From NCBI GenBank assembly GCA_028829895.1, contig CM054183.1, positions 19,170,975-19,234,974 on the forward strand: DNA of 64,000 bases. The letters are read 5' to 3'. Below, one piece after another: positions 12,613-24,019 of this stretch. The notes below the pieces were generated by a model. The model was not told the origin of the DNA. It saw only the letters and a list, made by a program, of their open reading frames with translations, and did no database searches. This DNA is from Sinotaia quadrata (lineage: Eukaryota > Mollusca > Gastropoda > Architaenioglossa > Viviparidae). A program made the translations under genes and the position numbers. The stretch's first letter is position 1. Each line of letters starts with the position of its first letter.

Positions 12613-13130
12613 TTAATCGTTAGAATGTATCCTTCTGAAGTGCTTTCACATTCTATTCCACCAGATTAAAAATAGTTGTCCTTTAATGTAATAAATTCGA
12701 GACATCCCTGGTGATTCTATATCGTTTACACTGTCGTGTATTTGGCTCGCCATGCTGCAGTCCCGCCTTTGTTTTGCCTGAATGACGTCACAAGTTTATG
12801 TGTTTTCGAAGGAACCTGAAACCAAGCATCCGGCAAAGTTCCCTAAGGAAAATATGTTTTAATTCACAGGCTGTATTTATCGTTCATTTAAAACAGAACT
12901 ACTAGATTTTATCGAAATAATATATTTTTGTTGTTTTATAACTATACGAAAAACAAACGTGAAAACATCAACTTTTAACTGTTTTGAACAATTAGAGAGA
13001 GAGAGTTACACCTGAAATGATTAGTGAAACACATTGCATTTTAATTATAAAATGAATATTGAATTGAAACTTTAAAAAGAAAGCATATGCACTATAACTT
13101 CTTTTAAATTGGAAAACAGTTCTCACCAGT

Positions 13131-13133
<3 letters not shown>

Positions 13134-13202
<69 letters not shown>

Positions 13203-13333
13203 AACACACCCACCCACCCACCCACTCACACACACCCTGCACTACACACACACACACCCTTCACTACACACGCACGCACAAACACAAACACATACACACC
13301 CTTCACCACACACACACACACACACACCCTTCA

Positions 13334-13377
<44 letters not shown>
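13134..13377. repeat. Compound (CA)n microsatellite
   Basis: CA runs interrupted by CACCCACC and CACCCTTCACTACA blocks. A CA tract stands in the comparable upstream position of gene B (27098-27172). The His/Thr frame across it is not a gene. Confidence 0.95.
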
Positions 13378-13379
<2 letters not shown>

Positions 13380-13689
13380 TTGTAATGTTCGAATCTACGA
13401 AATTATTCTATGATTATTTTTAAACATCTGAAAAGACAATTCGCAAAAGCAACTGTTTCCTCTTTAAGTATTTTGTTCACACCAATTCTTTTTTCTTCTC
13501 TCTTTCGTAAAACGCTTTATTTATTTCAAACTTTTCGATCTGCCTACTCTTTCCCTGTTAAGATGGATAAAGATACATTTAATAATATTAGACATATCTT
13601 AAACCTTGTAAATCTTTCATCAAGAACATTAAAAATAAACGCAAAACTTCTACAAACGGACACAAAGCAACTCCTCATAAACCGCAATT

Positions 13690-13976
13690 AAAAGCAATAT
13701 TTCTTGCAACACCTGTTGTGCAACAATTAACAAACCGAAACCACGTTACTGATTCGTCGAGGGAAGTTTTTCTGTTTGCAAATCAAAAACTTTGTGTCGT
13801 CAAGGGAATTTAATGGAGCAACGATGGTGGGTTAAAAAATACAACACCAGCAACCGACAGATGAAACGAAAGTAAAATTTCAACGAAATATCGACCTGCT
13901 GACTTTGATAATAGAACTTCCTCGAGTCTCCAGCTTGTCACCGCTCGTTGCAAGGGAAGTAACCGACTGATTTATC
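13690..13976 (+). promoter_or_regulatory. Conserved 5' flank of gene A
   Basis: This segment aligns by eye with 27520-27829 (gene B) and 52850-53199 (gene C). Shared elements are a GCGAAAGTAAAA-type motif, a CAACGAAATAT-like motif, an ACTTCC..AAGCTCCAG-like stretch and GCAAGGGAAGTAAC just before the start codon. An AANNGAAA core (the binding core of interferon regulatory factors) lies at 13864-13871. Conservation fits a promoter or 5'UTR. No TATA box was identified. Confidence 0.45.
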
Positions 13977-14144
13977 ATGTCGACCAACCAAGCTGCGCAA
14001 TTAGATGATGATATTTCTGTGACTTGTGGCATTTGTTTGGAAGAGTCCTGGAGAAGCGAACCCCAAATCTTACCATGTCAGCATACCTTTTGCTTAACTT
14101 GTTTGACGACTCTCGCCCAGCAAGATAACTCGTCACGACAGGAG
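13977..14144 (+). CDS. Gene A exon 1: first half of RING finger
   Basis: 56 codons, beginning MSTNQAAQLD and ending in RQE before the donor GAG|GTAAGA. It supplies six of the eight zinc ligands (CGIC and CQHTFCLTC). Phase 0. Confidence 0.88.
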
Positions 14145-14609
14145 GTAAGAAGCTTCTCGTACAACTTTGGTATTTTTTGCAAGTTATCGATAACTGCCAT
14201 ATGGCTTATGTAAATTGTTACAAGGAACAGTGTTGTACACCACTGTCCTCCCCGTCACCAACAAGTTACCTAATTGTAGTTAGAGCAGCACTAACAAGTA
14301 ACCTAACTGTAGTTAGAGCAGCACTAACAAGTAACTTAATTGTAGTTAGAGCAGCACTAACAAGTAACCTAATTGTAGTTAGAGCAGCACTAACAAGTAA
14401 CCTAATTGTAGTTAGAGCAGCACTAACAAGTAACCTAATTGTAGTTAGAGCAGCACTAACAAGTAACCTAATTGTAGTTAGAGCAGCACTAACAAGTAAC
14501 CTAATTGTAGTTAGAGCAGCAAAAAAGCAGCAACACAACATGCATAGAAATTTATCGATTTTGACATGTTGACAGAATTTATTTTCAATGTTAAGTATTT
14601 TGTTTTTAA

Positions 14610-14695
<86 letters not shown>

Positions 14696-17600
14696 TTAAA
14701 ACTGGAGATTGTGTTGATCATTTCCTTATCAGACGTTATTTGATCTGGAGGACCTTAGTGGGACTCCAGAGACTCACACGTGTGTTCGAGGAGGGCTGGC
14801 GGGACGGGGTGAAGAAGGAAGCACCAGTTTGGCGCACACCCTCAACCGCCGTCCGTCGGTGAATTGTTTTTAAATTTCATCTGATGTGAACTTTGATGTA
14901 CATAATACCCTTGCTTGACACAGGTATATCACGTGTAGCTTGTTACAGAGATGTAACGTAAATTTTGAAACGATCATTGGTGTGTGTACGTTAAAGAAAG
15001 TATTTGTTTAATTAGATGCAAAGCCAAAGATGAATTTATTTGACATTACTTCTGTATACCCCCCCACACACTCCTTTACCATTTAATAAAGACAGAATTG
15101 AACACGTTTATTCAATACTGCTTCTATGTTTAACGAAGAAGAAGCCGAAGTAATATTATACATTCTCAGTATCAATTCATCTCCCTTGGTGTATAGAGTA
15201 GTACAGGTCCAGTCATGGTAAGTTGTCGCCCTTAATAGGTGGAAGGTCATTCATTATACCCATTAAAGCATGTTCCTCTTAACTTTGATGAATATATGAC
15301 TTTCATATACAAAATTGTTACTTATAGAAATCATTTATTAGAGAAACATAATCAAACTGGTTATTAAGTGCTTAGCAGTTTCGTTTTCATTTACGGTTCA
15401 AGTTTTTTTTTTTTTTGTTGCTTTTTTTTTGTTTTGTTTATGTGTTCAGCCGTTATTATTTTCTATAGTGAGGGAAACTCACTGCTCGTTAATTAGCAGG
15501 TTACCTTCATTGATTCAAATCACCGAGCTTTAAATGTATCAAAACTGTCATCTATCAAAACGGTTTGTTTGTGTAAGTAAAACCTCATTTTTAACTATGA
15601 GCGTGTAAATAACAGAAACGCATATATACAACTTGCCAAATAGAATATCTGGAACACATCTTCCTTCGGCTTGTACACTTTGCCCTGATATTACGCACTA
15701 GATATATCGCGGACCTGCATATATCGCGGACCTACAACGCAAGAAAGCCTGTGAACCCCACTATTATTTTTTAATTTTATTTTATTTACACTCCGGCCTC
15801 TTCAAATTGCACGTACAGAGTTAACAGCACTGTATCAAATCAAGTGGCTCAATTTGCAAATGTTTTTGCCGATCATGCCTAGACGTATATACAGTATAAG
15901 AATCCGTAAACGCATCTTAACAATGATCACTATTGTTTTGAAAAACTTGAAACTTGAAACTTGAAACTTCAATCACGAACAACGCGATCGAATTTTCTGG
16001 AAAACAAGGATCACGTTAGATCGAGGTAGTAGCGTATTTCACGTCTTCCATAAAAATGTCATTGAATAGATTGGTATTTTCCAGGTAACGGACACGTTGG
16101 ATCCTGTTGTGCTAAACACCTTCCCAATGCAGTCGATCAGATGTCCAACATGTCAAACAGCAGCCATCATTCCTGAGGGTGGTGTCTCAAATTTAGTTCC
16201 CTCACAGGTAAACACCCTCACATTTCCAGGTAAAGTTACCCTCATACTTCCCTGTAAATGTCTTCCTCACTAAGGATTTTCTACTGTTAGTTTATGACGT
16301 GAGAATAACGGAAATGTACATTTGATCACATTTGCATGCAAACACGGAAGAAGAGATGAAATGAATGAATGAACGAATAAATGAATGAATGAAGGAAGGA
16401 AGGAAGGGAGGGAGGAAGGAAGGGAGGAAGGAAGGAATATAAAGACAAAATGATTATGCTGGAGTTTACATAAATTTCACAGAATAATACTAGGTTTTCT
16501 TCCATCTGATTAACTGCTGATCTGGTTGTATCCAAGGCAGAGTAGAGCCATGTATTTTAAACCACTTAAATCTTAAAGTGAGATTTTAGTGTTTGTTAGT
16601 GGTCTGAGTAACTATTGCTTTATGTGCAGTCTATGATATAACATCATAACTTTGTACGTACACGTTTGATCACAGCTTACACACACCATTAAAATGCACA
16701 CACATGCGCTATCTCTCACTTTGTTCCTAAAATGCATCTTCAAATATTGTGAGCTCAAGCTACATACATATAAACAAAAAGAGGCAGATGCATAATCACA
16801 CACATAAATCAAAGGATACATAATCACACACATAAATCAAAGGATACAGTTTCACTTTACTGATAACCGAATTGTATGAAGTGTTGTTTAAGGTCATGTC
16901 ACACTTTATCTTGAGTGTCGGGTTATGCAAGCGATGATAGCAGTATATTATTTTTGTAACTGTTTCCTCTTGTGTTTCTCAGACCAATAGAAACCTCCAG
17001 ATGCCCTTGAAACCATTTGAGTATGAATGCAACGCAGGCGCTGAAGGTGCAGACTATTTCAAATCTCACTCACACAGTCACACTGGTTATCAAAGTAGCG
17101 CCCTCATCAATGTGCTTGGAGCAGACCACGACGGTCAGCCTTCAGCAACTGAACACGATCGTGCCCAAGACCTACAAACCAAGGTCACAGAAGGGGCCAA
17201 GGTCGCAGAGGCAGAGCTAGAACGATCAGAAGGCGACTCTGAACGCCAGCGACGAACTTTGAGCGATGACGTCATTGGGTTTCATTGTGCTGGATTGGGG
17301 CACGTGACCGTTGCAGGTGACGAGAGCTCGAATCTGGCGACAGCAAAAGTGCAGTCAGTGCAAGAAGTACAAGCGATGAAGATGGCTGCTCTGCCCCGTC
17401 GCGAGGGTCTGAAACAACCGGCGATAGCGATCGAATCCAGCGGGATACCAGTCCATTCCCAGAAAGTCTTCCAGGAGGCACTACTGGGAGTGAGGAGTCT
17501 TCAGCACTTCCACTATTTGCCATTATCAGCTCGATCAAATTCTTTTTCGAATGCGTCGGCTGGACTAGGCTCTTCGGATGTCAAGGACATGCGTCATTAC

Positions 17601-20600
17601 GCCAAAGAGGCCATATGCACTTCCGATCTGGAGACTGACCCGAAAAGCATGCACGACATCTGCGACTCCAGGCTTTTACGTGCGGAAAATCAGGGTCGCT
17701 TGACTCCAGATGCTGTAACCTATCCATTCCAAAATTGTGGACTCGGTCAAAATTGGTTGGAGAGATATTCTGAACTGGCTGGCACAGTTGATAATCTGAA
17801 AGAAATCTGCACACTGATGAAAGACAACGAAGTCTTGTTGAAAGCTGAAAATATTACACTGCGTAACTGCTTGAAGACATTGCAGCAAGATGTTGATGTT
17901 GTTCGACAGTTGAGTCTAATGTCTGCTCAGAGATTAAGCAGACTCGAAGGTGAGGTATCAGGTTTGCAGGGAAATGGCAAAATTGTCAGTCAGAGTGAGA
18001 CAGAACTGCAAACTCTCGTTTCTAATCTTAGGCAGGAGCTGACATCTTTTAAAGAAGAGAAAGGGATGATGATGATGATGAATGAGTCACTGTTGCAGGA
18101 GTTAAGTTCAAATCTTTATCAAGAACTGACGTCACTGAAAGAAGAAAACGAAGAGTTGAAAAAGATCTCGACAGGTCTAGAGCGAGACAAAAATATACTT
18201 ATGCAGGAGATGACGTCACTAAAAGAAGAAAACTTGAAACTAGAACAACGTTCAACAGATTTAAAGCGAGACAAAGAAGTCCTGTGGAAAGAGATGACGT
18301 CACTGCAAGAAGAAAACGGGAAACTGGGGGAACGACTGACAGATCTACAAAGAAATAAAAGTCAGTTGTGGCACAAAATGGCATCACTTAAAACAGACAA
18401 TGCGAAGTTCAAGCAGAGCGTGGCCGGTCTAAAACGAGGGAAAAGTTTAATACTGCAGAGGATGTCGCGCCTCCAGTCGTCCAAGATCAGAACCAGGCGG
18501 AACATCGAATACGTCATCAAGCAGAACAGTGAGCAGTCTAAGGACTTGATGCTGTGTAAGAGTCACGTGTTAGTTCTGCAGCATGACGTAGGCACCATCA
18601 TTAAAGTTCACAAAATACTCTCCTCAAAACTACGTAATCTGGAAGCACAACTGTGTGAGTAATAGCAATTTATTTCTTCATAATTTCGTTATTATCGGTG
18701 AACTAACACTTCAATGATCATGATGCTAATGATGTTATATTATCGGTGAATTAATACTTCAGTGATCATGATGGTAATGATGTTATATTATCGGTGAACT
18801 AATACTTCAGTGATCATGATGCTAATGATGTTATATTATCGGTGAACTAACACTTCAGTGATCATGATGCTAATGATGTTATATTATCGGTGAATTAATA
18901 CTTCAGTGATCATGATGGTAATGATGTTATATTATCGGTGAATTAATACTTCAGTGATCATGATGCTAATGATGTTATATTATCGGTGAACTAATACTTC
19001 AGTGATCATGATGCTAATGATGTTATATTATCGGTGAATTAATACTTCAGTGATCATGATGCTAATGATGTTATATTATCGGTGAACTAATACTTCAGTG
19101 ATCATGATGCAAATGATGTTATATTATCGGTGAATTAATACTTCAGTGATCATGATGCTAATGATGTTATATTATCGGTGAATTAATACTTCAGTGATCA
19201 TGATGCTGATGATGTTATATTCGTACATAATTATAGTGCAAATACAATGTCATGTAATGGGGATTTCATCTTTTGAAAAATTTTCAAAATTTGAAATTGT
19301 TAATGAATTATAATTAGCATGTGAATGTTGAAGCAAATTACAAAGGCACAGAATAATTTATTTGTAGTTTATTTACGTACGTTATCATGAACTAAACGCT
19401 GACTTCTGGATATTGAGCGAATGTTTTAAGATGTAAAGTATGTTTGAAAAGGGTTTTGAGTGGGATTATGCTAATGTCTCTTTGCTTTGCAGTGCACTCA
19501 AAAAATTGTAAAGTAGGTGCGGCTAGAAATAATCATAAGGGGATACGAAACTAGCCCACCTGTTGGACGTCACGTTACAAGAAGCTCGGGTAAAAAAAAA
19601 ATATTGAATTTGTTAGATGGGATAAGTTAAGACCAAGGGAAACTAGGGGCAAGATCGAAAACTAACGTATGATTTTGCCAGCTGAAGTTTGACTGAAGGA
19701 CAGTCGTAAGAGTCACTTGTGATGACTCAGAGAAGTCGAAGTTAAAGTTGGAGTTCGAACCCTTTTGAAGGTAAACGGAGTGGCTGTGAGAGAAAGAAAA
19801 TTATGATTTATCCTTTGTTTTAAACTGTGTGAACGGAATTGAGTATTTTATTGAAGTAGTATGTTAATGACAACTTTCACATAGATTGGTAAACTTATTT
19901 ATTGAAGTAGTATGTTAATGACAACTTTCACATAGATTGGTAAACTTATTTATTGAAGTAGTATGTTAATGACAACTTTCACATAGATTGGTAAACTTAT
20001 TTATTGAAGTAGTATGTTAATGACAACTTTCACATAGATTGGTAAACTTATTTATTGAAGTAGTATGTTAATGACAACTTTCACATAGATTGGTAAACTT
20101 ATTTATTGAAGTAGTATGTTAATGACAACTTTCACATAGATTGGTAAACTTCTTTAGACAAACCAGAGTAATTTAGAGAGAAAGCTTAAGCTAGATATAA
20201 TTATATATTTCAGGGTTCATTGTGTACAAAGCTTAAGCTAGATATAATTATATATTTCAGGGTTCATTGTGTACAAAGCTTAAGCTAGATATAATTATAT
20301 ATTTCAGGGTTCATTGTGTACAAAGCTTAAGCTAGATATAATTATATATTTCAGGGTTCATTGTGTACAAAGCTTAAGCTAGATATAATTATATATTTCA
20401 GGGTTCATTGTGTACAAAGCTTAAGCTAGATATAATTATATATTTCAGGGTTCATTGTGTACAAAGCTTAAGCTAGATATAATTATATATTTCAGGGTTC
20501 ATTGTGTACAAAGCTTAAGCTAGATATAATTATATATTTCAGGGTTCATTGTGTACAAAGCTTAAGCTAGATATAATTATATATTTCAGGGTCATTGTGT

Positions 20601-23224
20601 ACAAAGCTTAAGCTAGATATAATTAGATATTTCAGGGGTCGTTGTGTACAAAGCTTAAGCTAGATATAATTAGATATTTCAGGGTTCATTGTGTACAAAG
20701 CTTAAGCTAGATATAATTATATATTTCAGGGTTCATTGCGTACAATGCTTAAGCTAGATATAATTATATATTTCAGGGTTCATTGCGTACAATGCTTAAG
20801 CTAGATATAATTATATATTTCAGGGTTCATTGTGTACAATGCTGAAGTTTATGCTCCAAGTGCGTGTTCTGCATCAAACGCGGCCACGGTGACAGGAAAC
20901 GATGGTGTGGACAAGGACTTGATGTGAATAGAAACCCCACGTTGAGTAATTACTAAGAGAGAGAATTGCAGCCTTGTCTTCCCAAAGACTTGTAATCCAA
21001 GGATTGGAACAGTGAAAGTAATGCATGCTTGTCTTCCCAAAGTCTTGTTATCCATGAATTGGAACAGTGAAAATAGTGCATGCTTGTCTTCCCAAAGTCT
21101 TGTAATCCATGCATTGGAACCATGAACGTAGTGCATGCTTGTCTTCCCAAAGACTTGTAATCCGTGGATTGGAACCATGAAAGTAGTGCATGCTTGTCTT
21201 CCCAAAGACTTGTAATCCGTGGATTGGAATAGTGAAAGTAGTGCATGCTTGTCTTCCCAAAGATTTGTAATCCGTGGATTGGAATAGTGAAAGTAGTGCA
21301 TGCTTGTCTTCCCAAAGACTTGTAATCCGTGGATTGGAATAGTGAAAGTAGTGCATGCTTGTCTTCCCAAAGACTTGTAATCCGTGGATTGGAATAGTGA
21401 AAGTAGTGAATCCTTGTAGATTTGGATTATTGAAGAAAACTGTAAACTCATAAACTAACCTGTATTATTATTTCTTCTATTTCTGGCGTTTATATTAAAT
21501 TTTATTTTAGTTAACTGTTCCCCTTGCCTTAAGTGTCTTTCTTAGTGTAACACTGTTAAGTGTAAGTATAGTATCCCCTTTAGTGTTAGTGAGTCAGCGA
21601 TTGTAGTGTAGTGTCTCCTAGTAAAGTTAGCCTCATTGCTGCGTAACCGTTCACCTTTGGTCTCTTTATGTTGCAGTTGGTCTGCTGGGTTGGGGGTGGG
21701 GGGTGGACGAGCCAAAAGTATATCAGGTTTAAGCCTCATAAATAATTAGCTGAATACCTGCATCCGCACTTGGTTGTCGGTTAGTGCGCAGGCTCATGAA
21801 TATTTAAACAACCGCATAGATAGAAGTCATTCCAGGTACTAGACACCACCCGCAAATATATTTTCCAGACATGACATACATTTTAATAACTGAGTGAAGG
21901 TAACAAAGTGGGTGAAAAATCCAGACTGGGAATACACTGACTTGAGCAGTCCATTACACATCACACTCGCGTGAGCAGTCCATTACACGTCACACTGACG
22001 TGGGCAGTCCATTACACATCACACTGACGTGGGCAGTCCACATTTATATAGAAAGTATTGTCACAATCATTAGTCCATTCTAATTTTTAAATAGCACTGA
22101 TATTAGTACGAAGATAAATAATATAAAAGAATTGGTAATTTGGCTATTGTTTTCATTGATTATTAAGTACACTTTGCTAAGCACGGGATAGTTTGGTTGG
22201 AGACATTTGAAAGCAAATTCAAGATTGGTTATAAATAAATGTTTGTTAAAATGCACATTTCTAAGCATGCAGGTCACATATTAAGCAATTATGTTTTAAC
22301 TTTTAAATAATACTCGAAATGCCACTTATTGTAATTAAAACCTTCATACAATGATTTGTATATTGTTAGTTTCAATTAAGTCTACCAGGAATGAAAAGTT
22401 TATATTCTAGTACATGTACTGAAACGACATATTCTGGCATAACCTGAAAAGCTTCAAGGATTTTAAAAGTATTACATTTGCCAACAAGTAAAACCGGTAG
22501 ACAGGTGGCCTTTCATATGACAATTTGTTACATTTGCCAACAGGTAAAACCGGTAGACAGGTGGCCTTTCATATGATAATTTGTTACATTTGCCAACAGG
22601 TAAAACCGGAAGACAGGTGGCCTTTCATATGACAATTTGTTACATTTGCCAACAGGTAAAACCGGTAGACAGGTGGCCTTTCATATGACAATTTGTTACA
22701 TTTGCCAACAGGTAAAACCGGAAGACAGGTGGCCTTTCATATGATAATTTGTTACATTTGCCAACAGGTAAAACCAGAAGACAGGTGGCCTTTCATATGA
22801 TAATTTGTTACATTTGCCAACAGGTAAAACCGGAAGACAGGTGGCCTTTCATGCAATACTGTGCACGGAGTTGACGACGAGTTGTGAGCAGATTCTTGTC
22901 AACGACGGGGTCGTTACCAACGTCGGGATTGGCTACAACGACCAGACAGGCATATTCGAAGCCCCAGTTCCTGGAATCTACCTGTTTCTCTTCACCACAA
23001 GTCCGTTAGCAAGCGGTGAACATTCGAGACTCGATCTGGTCCTGGATAACGAGAGAGTCGGTTACTTGTACGCTACTGGTGATCAAACCAGTTCTGCGCA
23101 CGCAGCAGTCAAGATGGAGGCTGGCCAGAAAGCATGGCTGAGAACATATAGTGGGGAGGAATCTATTTTCAAGAATAATTTTGTGACCTCTTTTAGCGGT
23201 ATTCTGATTCAATCAGTAGTTTAA
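13977..23224 (+). CDS. Gene A: RING finger-coiled coil-C1q protein (four exons)
   Basis: Predicted coding exons are 13977-14144, 16085-16207, 16983-18654 and 22824-23224: 2364 nt, 787 aa. All introns are GT-AG with phases 0, 0, 1, exactly as in gene B. The start is supported by an in-frame TGA nine bases upstream, kept in all three paralogs. Residues 17-79 form a C3HC4 RING (C17, C20, C34, H36, C39, C42, C76, C79), expected to bind two zinc ions and recruit an E2 for ubiquitin transfer. Residues 98 to about 360 are unrecognised; about 360-650 are a heptad coiled coil; 655-787 are a C1q domain. No signal peptide or membrane segment is visible, so a cytosolic protein is inferred although C1q domains are usually secreted. 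It resembles a TRIM protein with C1q replacing the SPRY domain and lacking B-boxes. An immune role is an inference from family context. Confidence 0.85.
14266..14521. repeat. 33-bp minisatellite in gene A intron 1, nearly 8 copies
   Basis: The unit contains AGAGCAGCACTAACAAGTAA and CTAATTGTAGTT. Because 33 is a multiple of three and the unit lacks stops in some frames, both strands show spurious 11-residue repeat proteins. Confidence 0.95.
14614..14694. repeat. (GT)n microsatellite in gene A intron 1
   Basis: Pure GT run of about 80 bp. Confidence 0.97.
16085..16207 (+). CDS. Gene A exon 2: second half of RING finger
   Basis: 41 codons between the acceptor TATTTTCCAG and a CAG|GTAAAC donor. 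IRCPTCQ supplies the last two zinc ligands of the C3HC4 RING. A second donor-like site (TTTCCAG|GTAAAG) lies 23 bp downstream, at about 16230; using it would shift the frame. Paralogous to 29565-29678 in gene B. Confidence 0.82.
16357..16437. repeat. (GAAT)n(GGAA)n tract in gene A intron 2
   Basis: Tetranucleotide-like GAAT units grading into GGAA/GGGA units. Confidence 0.9.
16983..18654 (+). CDS. Gene A exon 3: linker region and coiled coil
   Basis: Acceptor TGTGTTTCTCAG, donor CTGT|GTGAGT. It codes for 557 residues plus one base (phase 1), an unusually long single exon. The first half has no recognised domain and is Ser/Glu/His-rich. From about 17750 the sequence becomes heptad-patterned. 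Four tandem 28-residue repeats (four heptads each) of the type QEMTSLKEENLKLEQ..TDL.RDK lie at about 18114-18455, with homologous 84-bp DNA repeats. A run of five ATG codons (18066-18080) interrupts the pattern and is absent from gene B. A long rod separating RING from C1q, and self-association, are inferred. Confidence 0.85.
18694..19217. repeat. 48-bp minisatellite in gene A intron 3, about 11 copies
   Basis: Begins 40 bp after the exon 3 donor. The unit includes CTTCAGTGATCATGATGCTA and ATGATGTTATATTATCGGTG. Gene B has related single-copy text after its donor. Confidence 0.95.
19848..20152. repeat. 51-bp minisatellite in gene A intron 3, 6 copies
   Basis: The unit TTATTGAAGTAGTATGTTAA plus TGACAACTTTCACATAGATT is nearly invariant between copies, implying recent expansion or homogenisation. 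Confidence 0.95.
20182..20840. repeat. 47-bp minisatellite with acceptor-like motif, about 14 copies
   Basis: Units start AAGCTTAAGCTAGATATAAT and include ATATATTTCAGGGTTCATTG. Each unit carries a TTTCAG|G sequence resembling a 3' splice site. Located in gene A intron 3. Confidence 0.95.
20976..21412. repeat. 55-bp minisatellite in gene A intron 3, 8 copies
   Basis: Units start GTCTTCCCAAAGACTTGTAA and include GGATTGGAATAGTGAAAGTA. The period is 1 mod 3 and the reverse strand is stop-free in all three frames, so three overlapping long reverse-strand frames appear. I treat these as artefacts. Confidence 0.95.
21943..22040. repeat. 29-bp minisatellite, about 3.5 copies
   Basis: The unit GAGCAGTCCATTACACATCA plus CACTGACGTG. 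Gene B intron 3 has a single related unit (GACGTGGGCAATTCACAT) at about 33779, so this array expanded in gene A. Confidence 0.85.
22472..22823 (+). repeat. 56-bp array duplicating the C1q-exon splice acceptor (6 extra copies)
   Basis: Each unit carries ACATTTGCCAACAG|GTAAA followed by the first about 30 bases of the C1q exon, then TTTCATATGA. Acceptor junctions fall at 22488, 22544, 22600, 22656, 22712 and 22768, exactly 56 bp apart, with the genuine exon at 22824. The first copy has AAG in place of CAG. Splicing into any decoy reaches a stop before the C1q fold because 56 is not a multiple of three and the unit contains an ATATGA stop. Confidence 0.93.
22824..23224 (+). CDS. Gene A exon 4: C1q domain
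   Basis: Codes for 133 residues ending SGILIQSVV and a TAA stop; it enters in phase 1, matching exon 3. C1q (TNF-like jelly-roll) signatures: VAFHAI at the start, GIF.APVPGIYLF in the centre, DLVLDN, an AVKMEAGQ.AWL strand and the TSFSGILIQ end. Length is normal for the family. Compared with gene B the first half is nearly identical, while SPLASGEHS, GDQTSSAH and the last about 25 residues differ, as expected if those loops are ligand-facing (inference). Confidence 0.93.
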
Positions 23225-23533
23225 CTTAGTCGTTATTATGAAGGTAATATCTCAGTTAGCTGCAAGCATTATATATTTTTTCTAATTTGGAAATTTCTTG
23301 GAAATCTACTGACAGGCGCATTAACTAGATAGTATGTTTCTGAATTTATGAGAGCTTAATAATTATAAAGTATATAAACGGGAGTGAGGTTATTAAAAGC
23401 AATTTTTTTAAAAGTGTATAATTTTCATTACATTACTTGGGAGAGCTCTGTGACAGTAATGAATATTAAATTGATGGGGGAGGGGGTTTAGAATTACTTT
23501 ACGAAGAGATTATTTGGCTAACTGCAAAAAGAA

Positions 23534-23539
23534 AATAAA
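23534..23539 (+). terminator. Candidate poly(A) signal of gene A
   Basis: AATAAA about 310 bases after the stop codon, in a segment alignable with the AATAAA of gene B at 34932-34937. Confidence 0.5.
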
Positions 23540-24019
23540 TCGTTTTATGGCGCACGTGGGTTTTTAAATTTGTATTGTACATGAAAAATAAGATTAGAAA
23601 ACAATAATATTTTTTTGTAAAATGTGAGCAAAGATCATTAAAACTTCCAAACAAATCTTGAATAAGAGCAATTGGTATGCAGAGACAGTATGATGGTGTT
23701 TATGGCTCTACTTTGCTGTCAAGAATAAGAGATCATGACTCTTCATAGTTTTGGTAAATTTCTCGACAAGACACCATGCGTACGCACACATGCCCACATA
23801 CAAACACATATATAGAAACATACATACACACGGACATACACACATACATACACACACGCACTCATACACATATACACTGACACACGCACAAAGAAGGAAA
23901 GAAAAAAGAAACAACCAAAATAAATATTTTAGAATGAGTAGTTTTTACAAAGTGCGAACACGATTATAGAAGAGTGAGTTTCTTATAAGTCTATTAGTTG
24001 AAACCCAACGAACATGTTA

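Larger units (their letters stand above)
11801..13690. other. Gene-free stretch upstream of gene A
   Basis: Holds a dispersed repeat copy, a 60-bp minisatellite and a long CA tract. No coding region recognised. Confidence 0.55.

Noticed and set aside
13109..13423. His/Thr-rich frame upstream of gene A
   Set aside because: It is the translation of a CA microsatellite.
14266..14721. 151-residue reverse and 131-residue forward repeat proteins
   Set aside because: They arise from a 33-bp array and a GT tract within gene A intron 1.
19736..19765. tRNA-like B box (GAGTTCGAACCC)
   Set aside because: No A box at the right distance and no cloverleaf could be folded by eye.
20849..21451. 200-, 120- and 102-residue reverse-strand frames with repeats such as SLGRQACTTF
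   Set aside because: They are the three frames of one 55-bp intronic minisatellite that lacks stops on that strand; the same peptide motifs cycle between frames.
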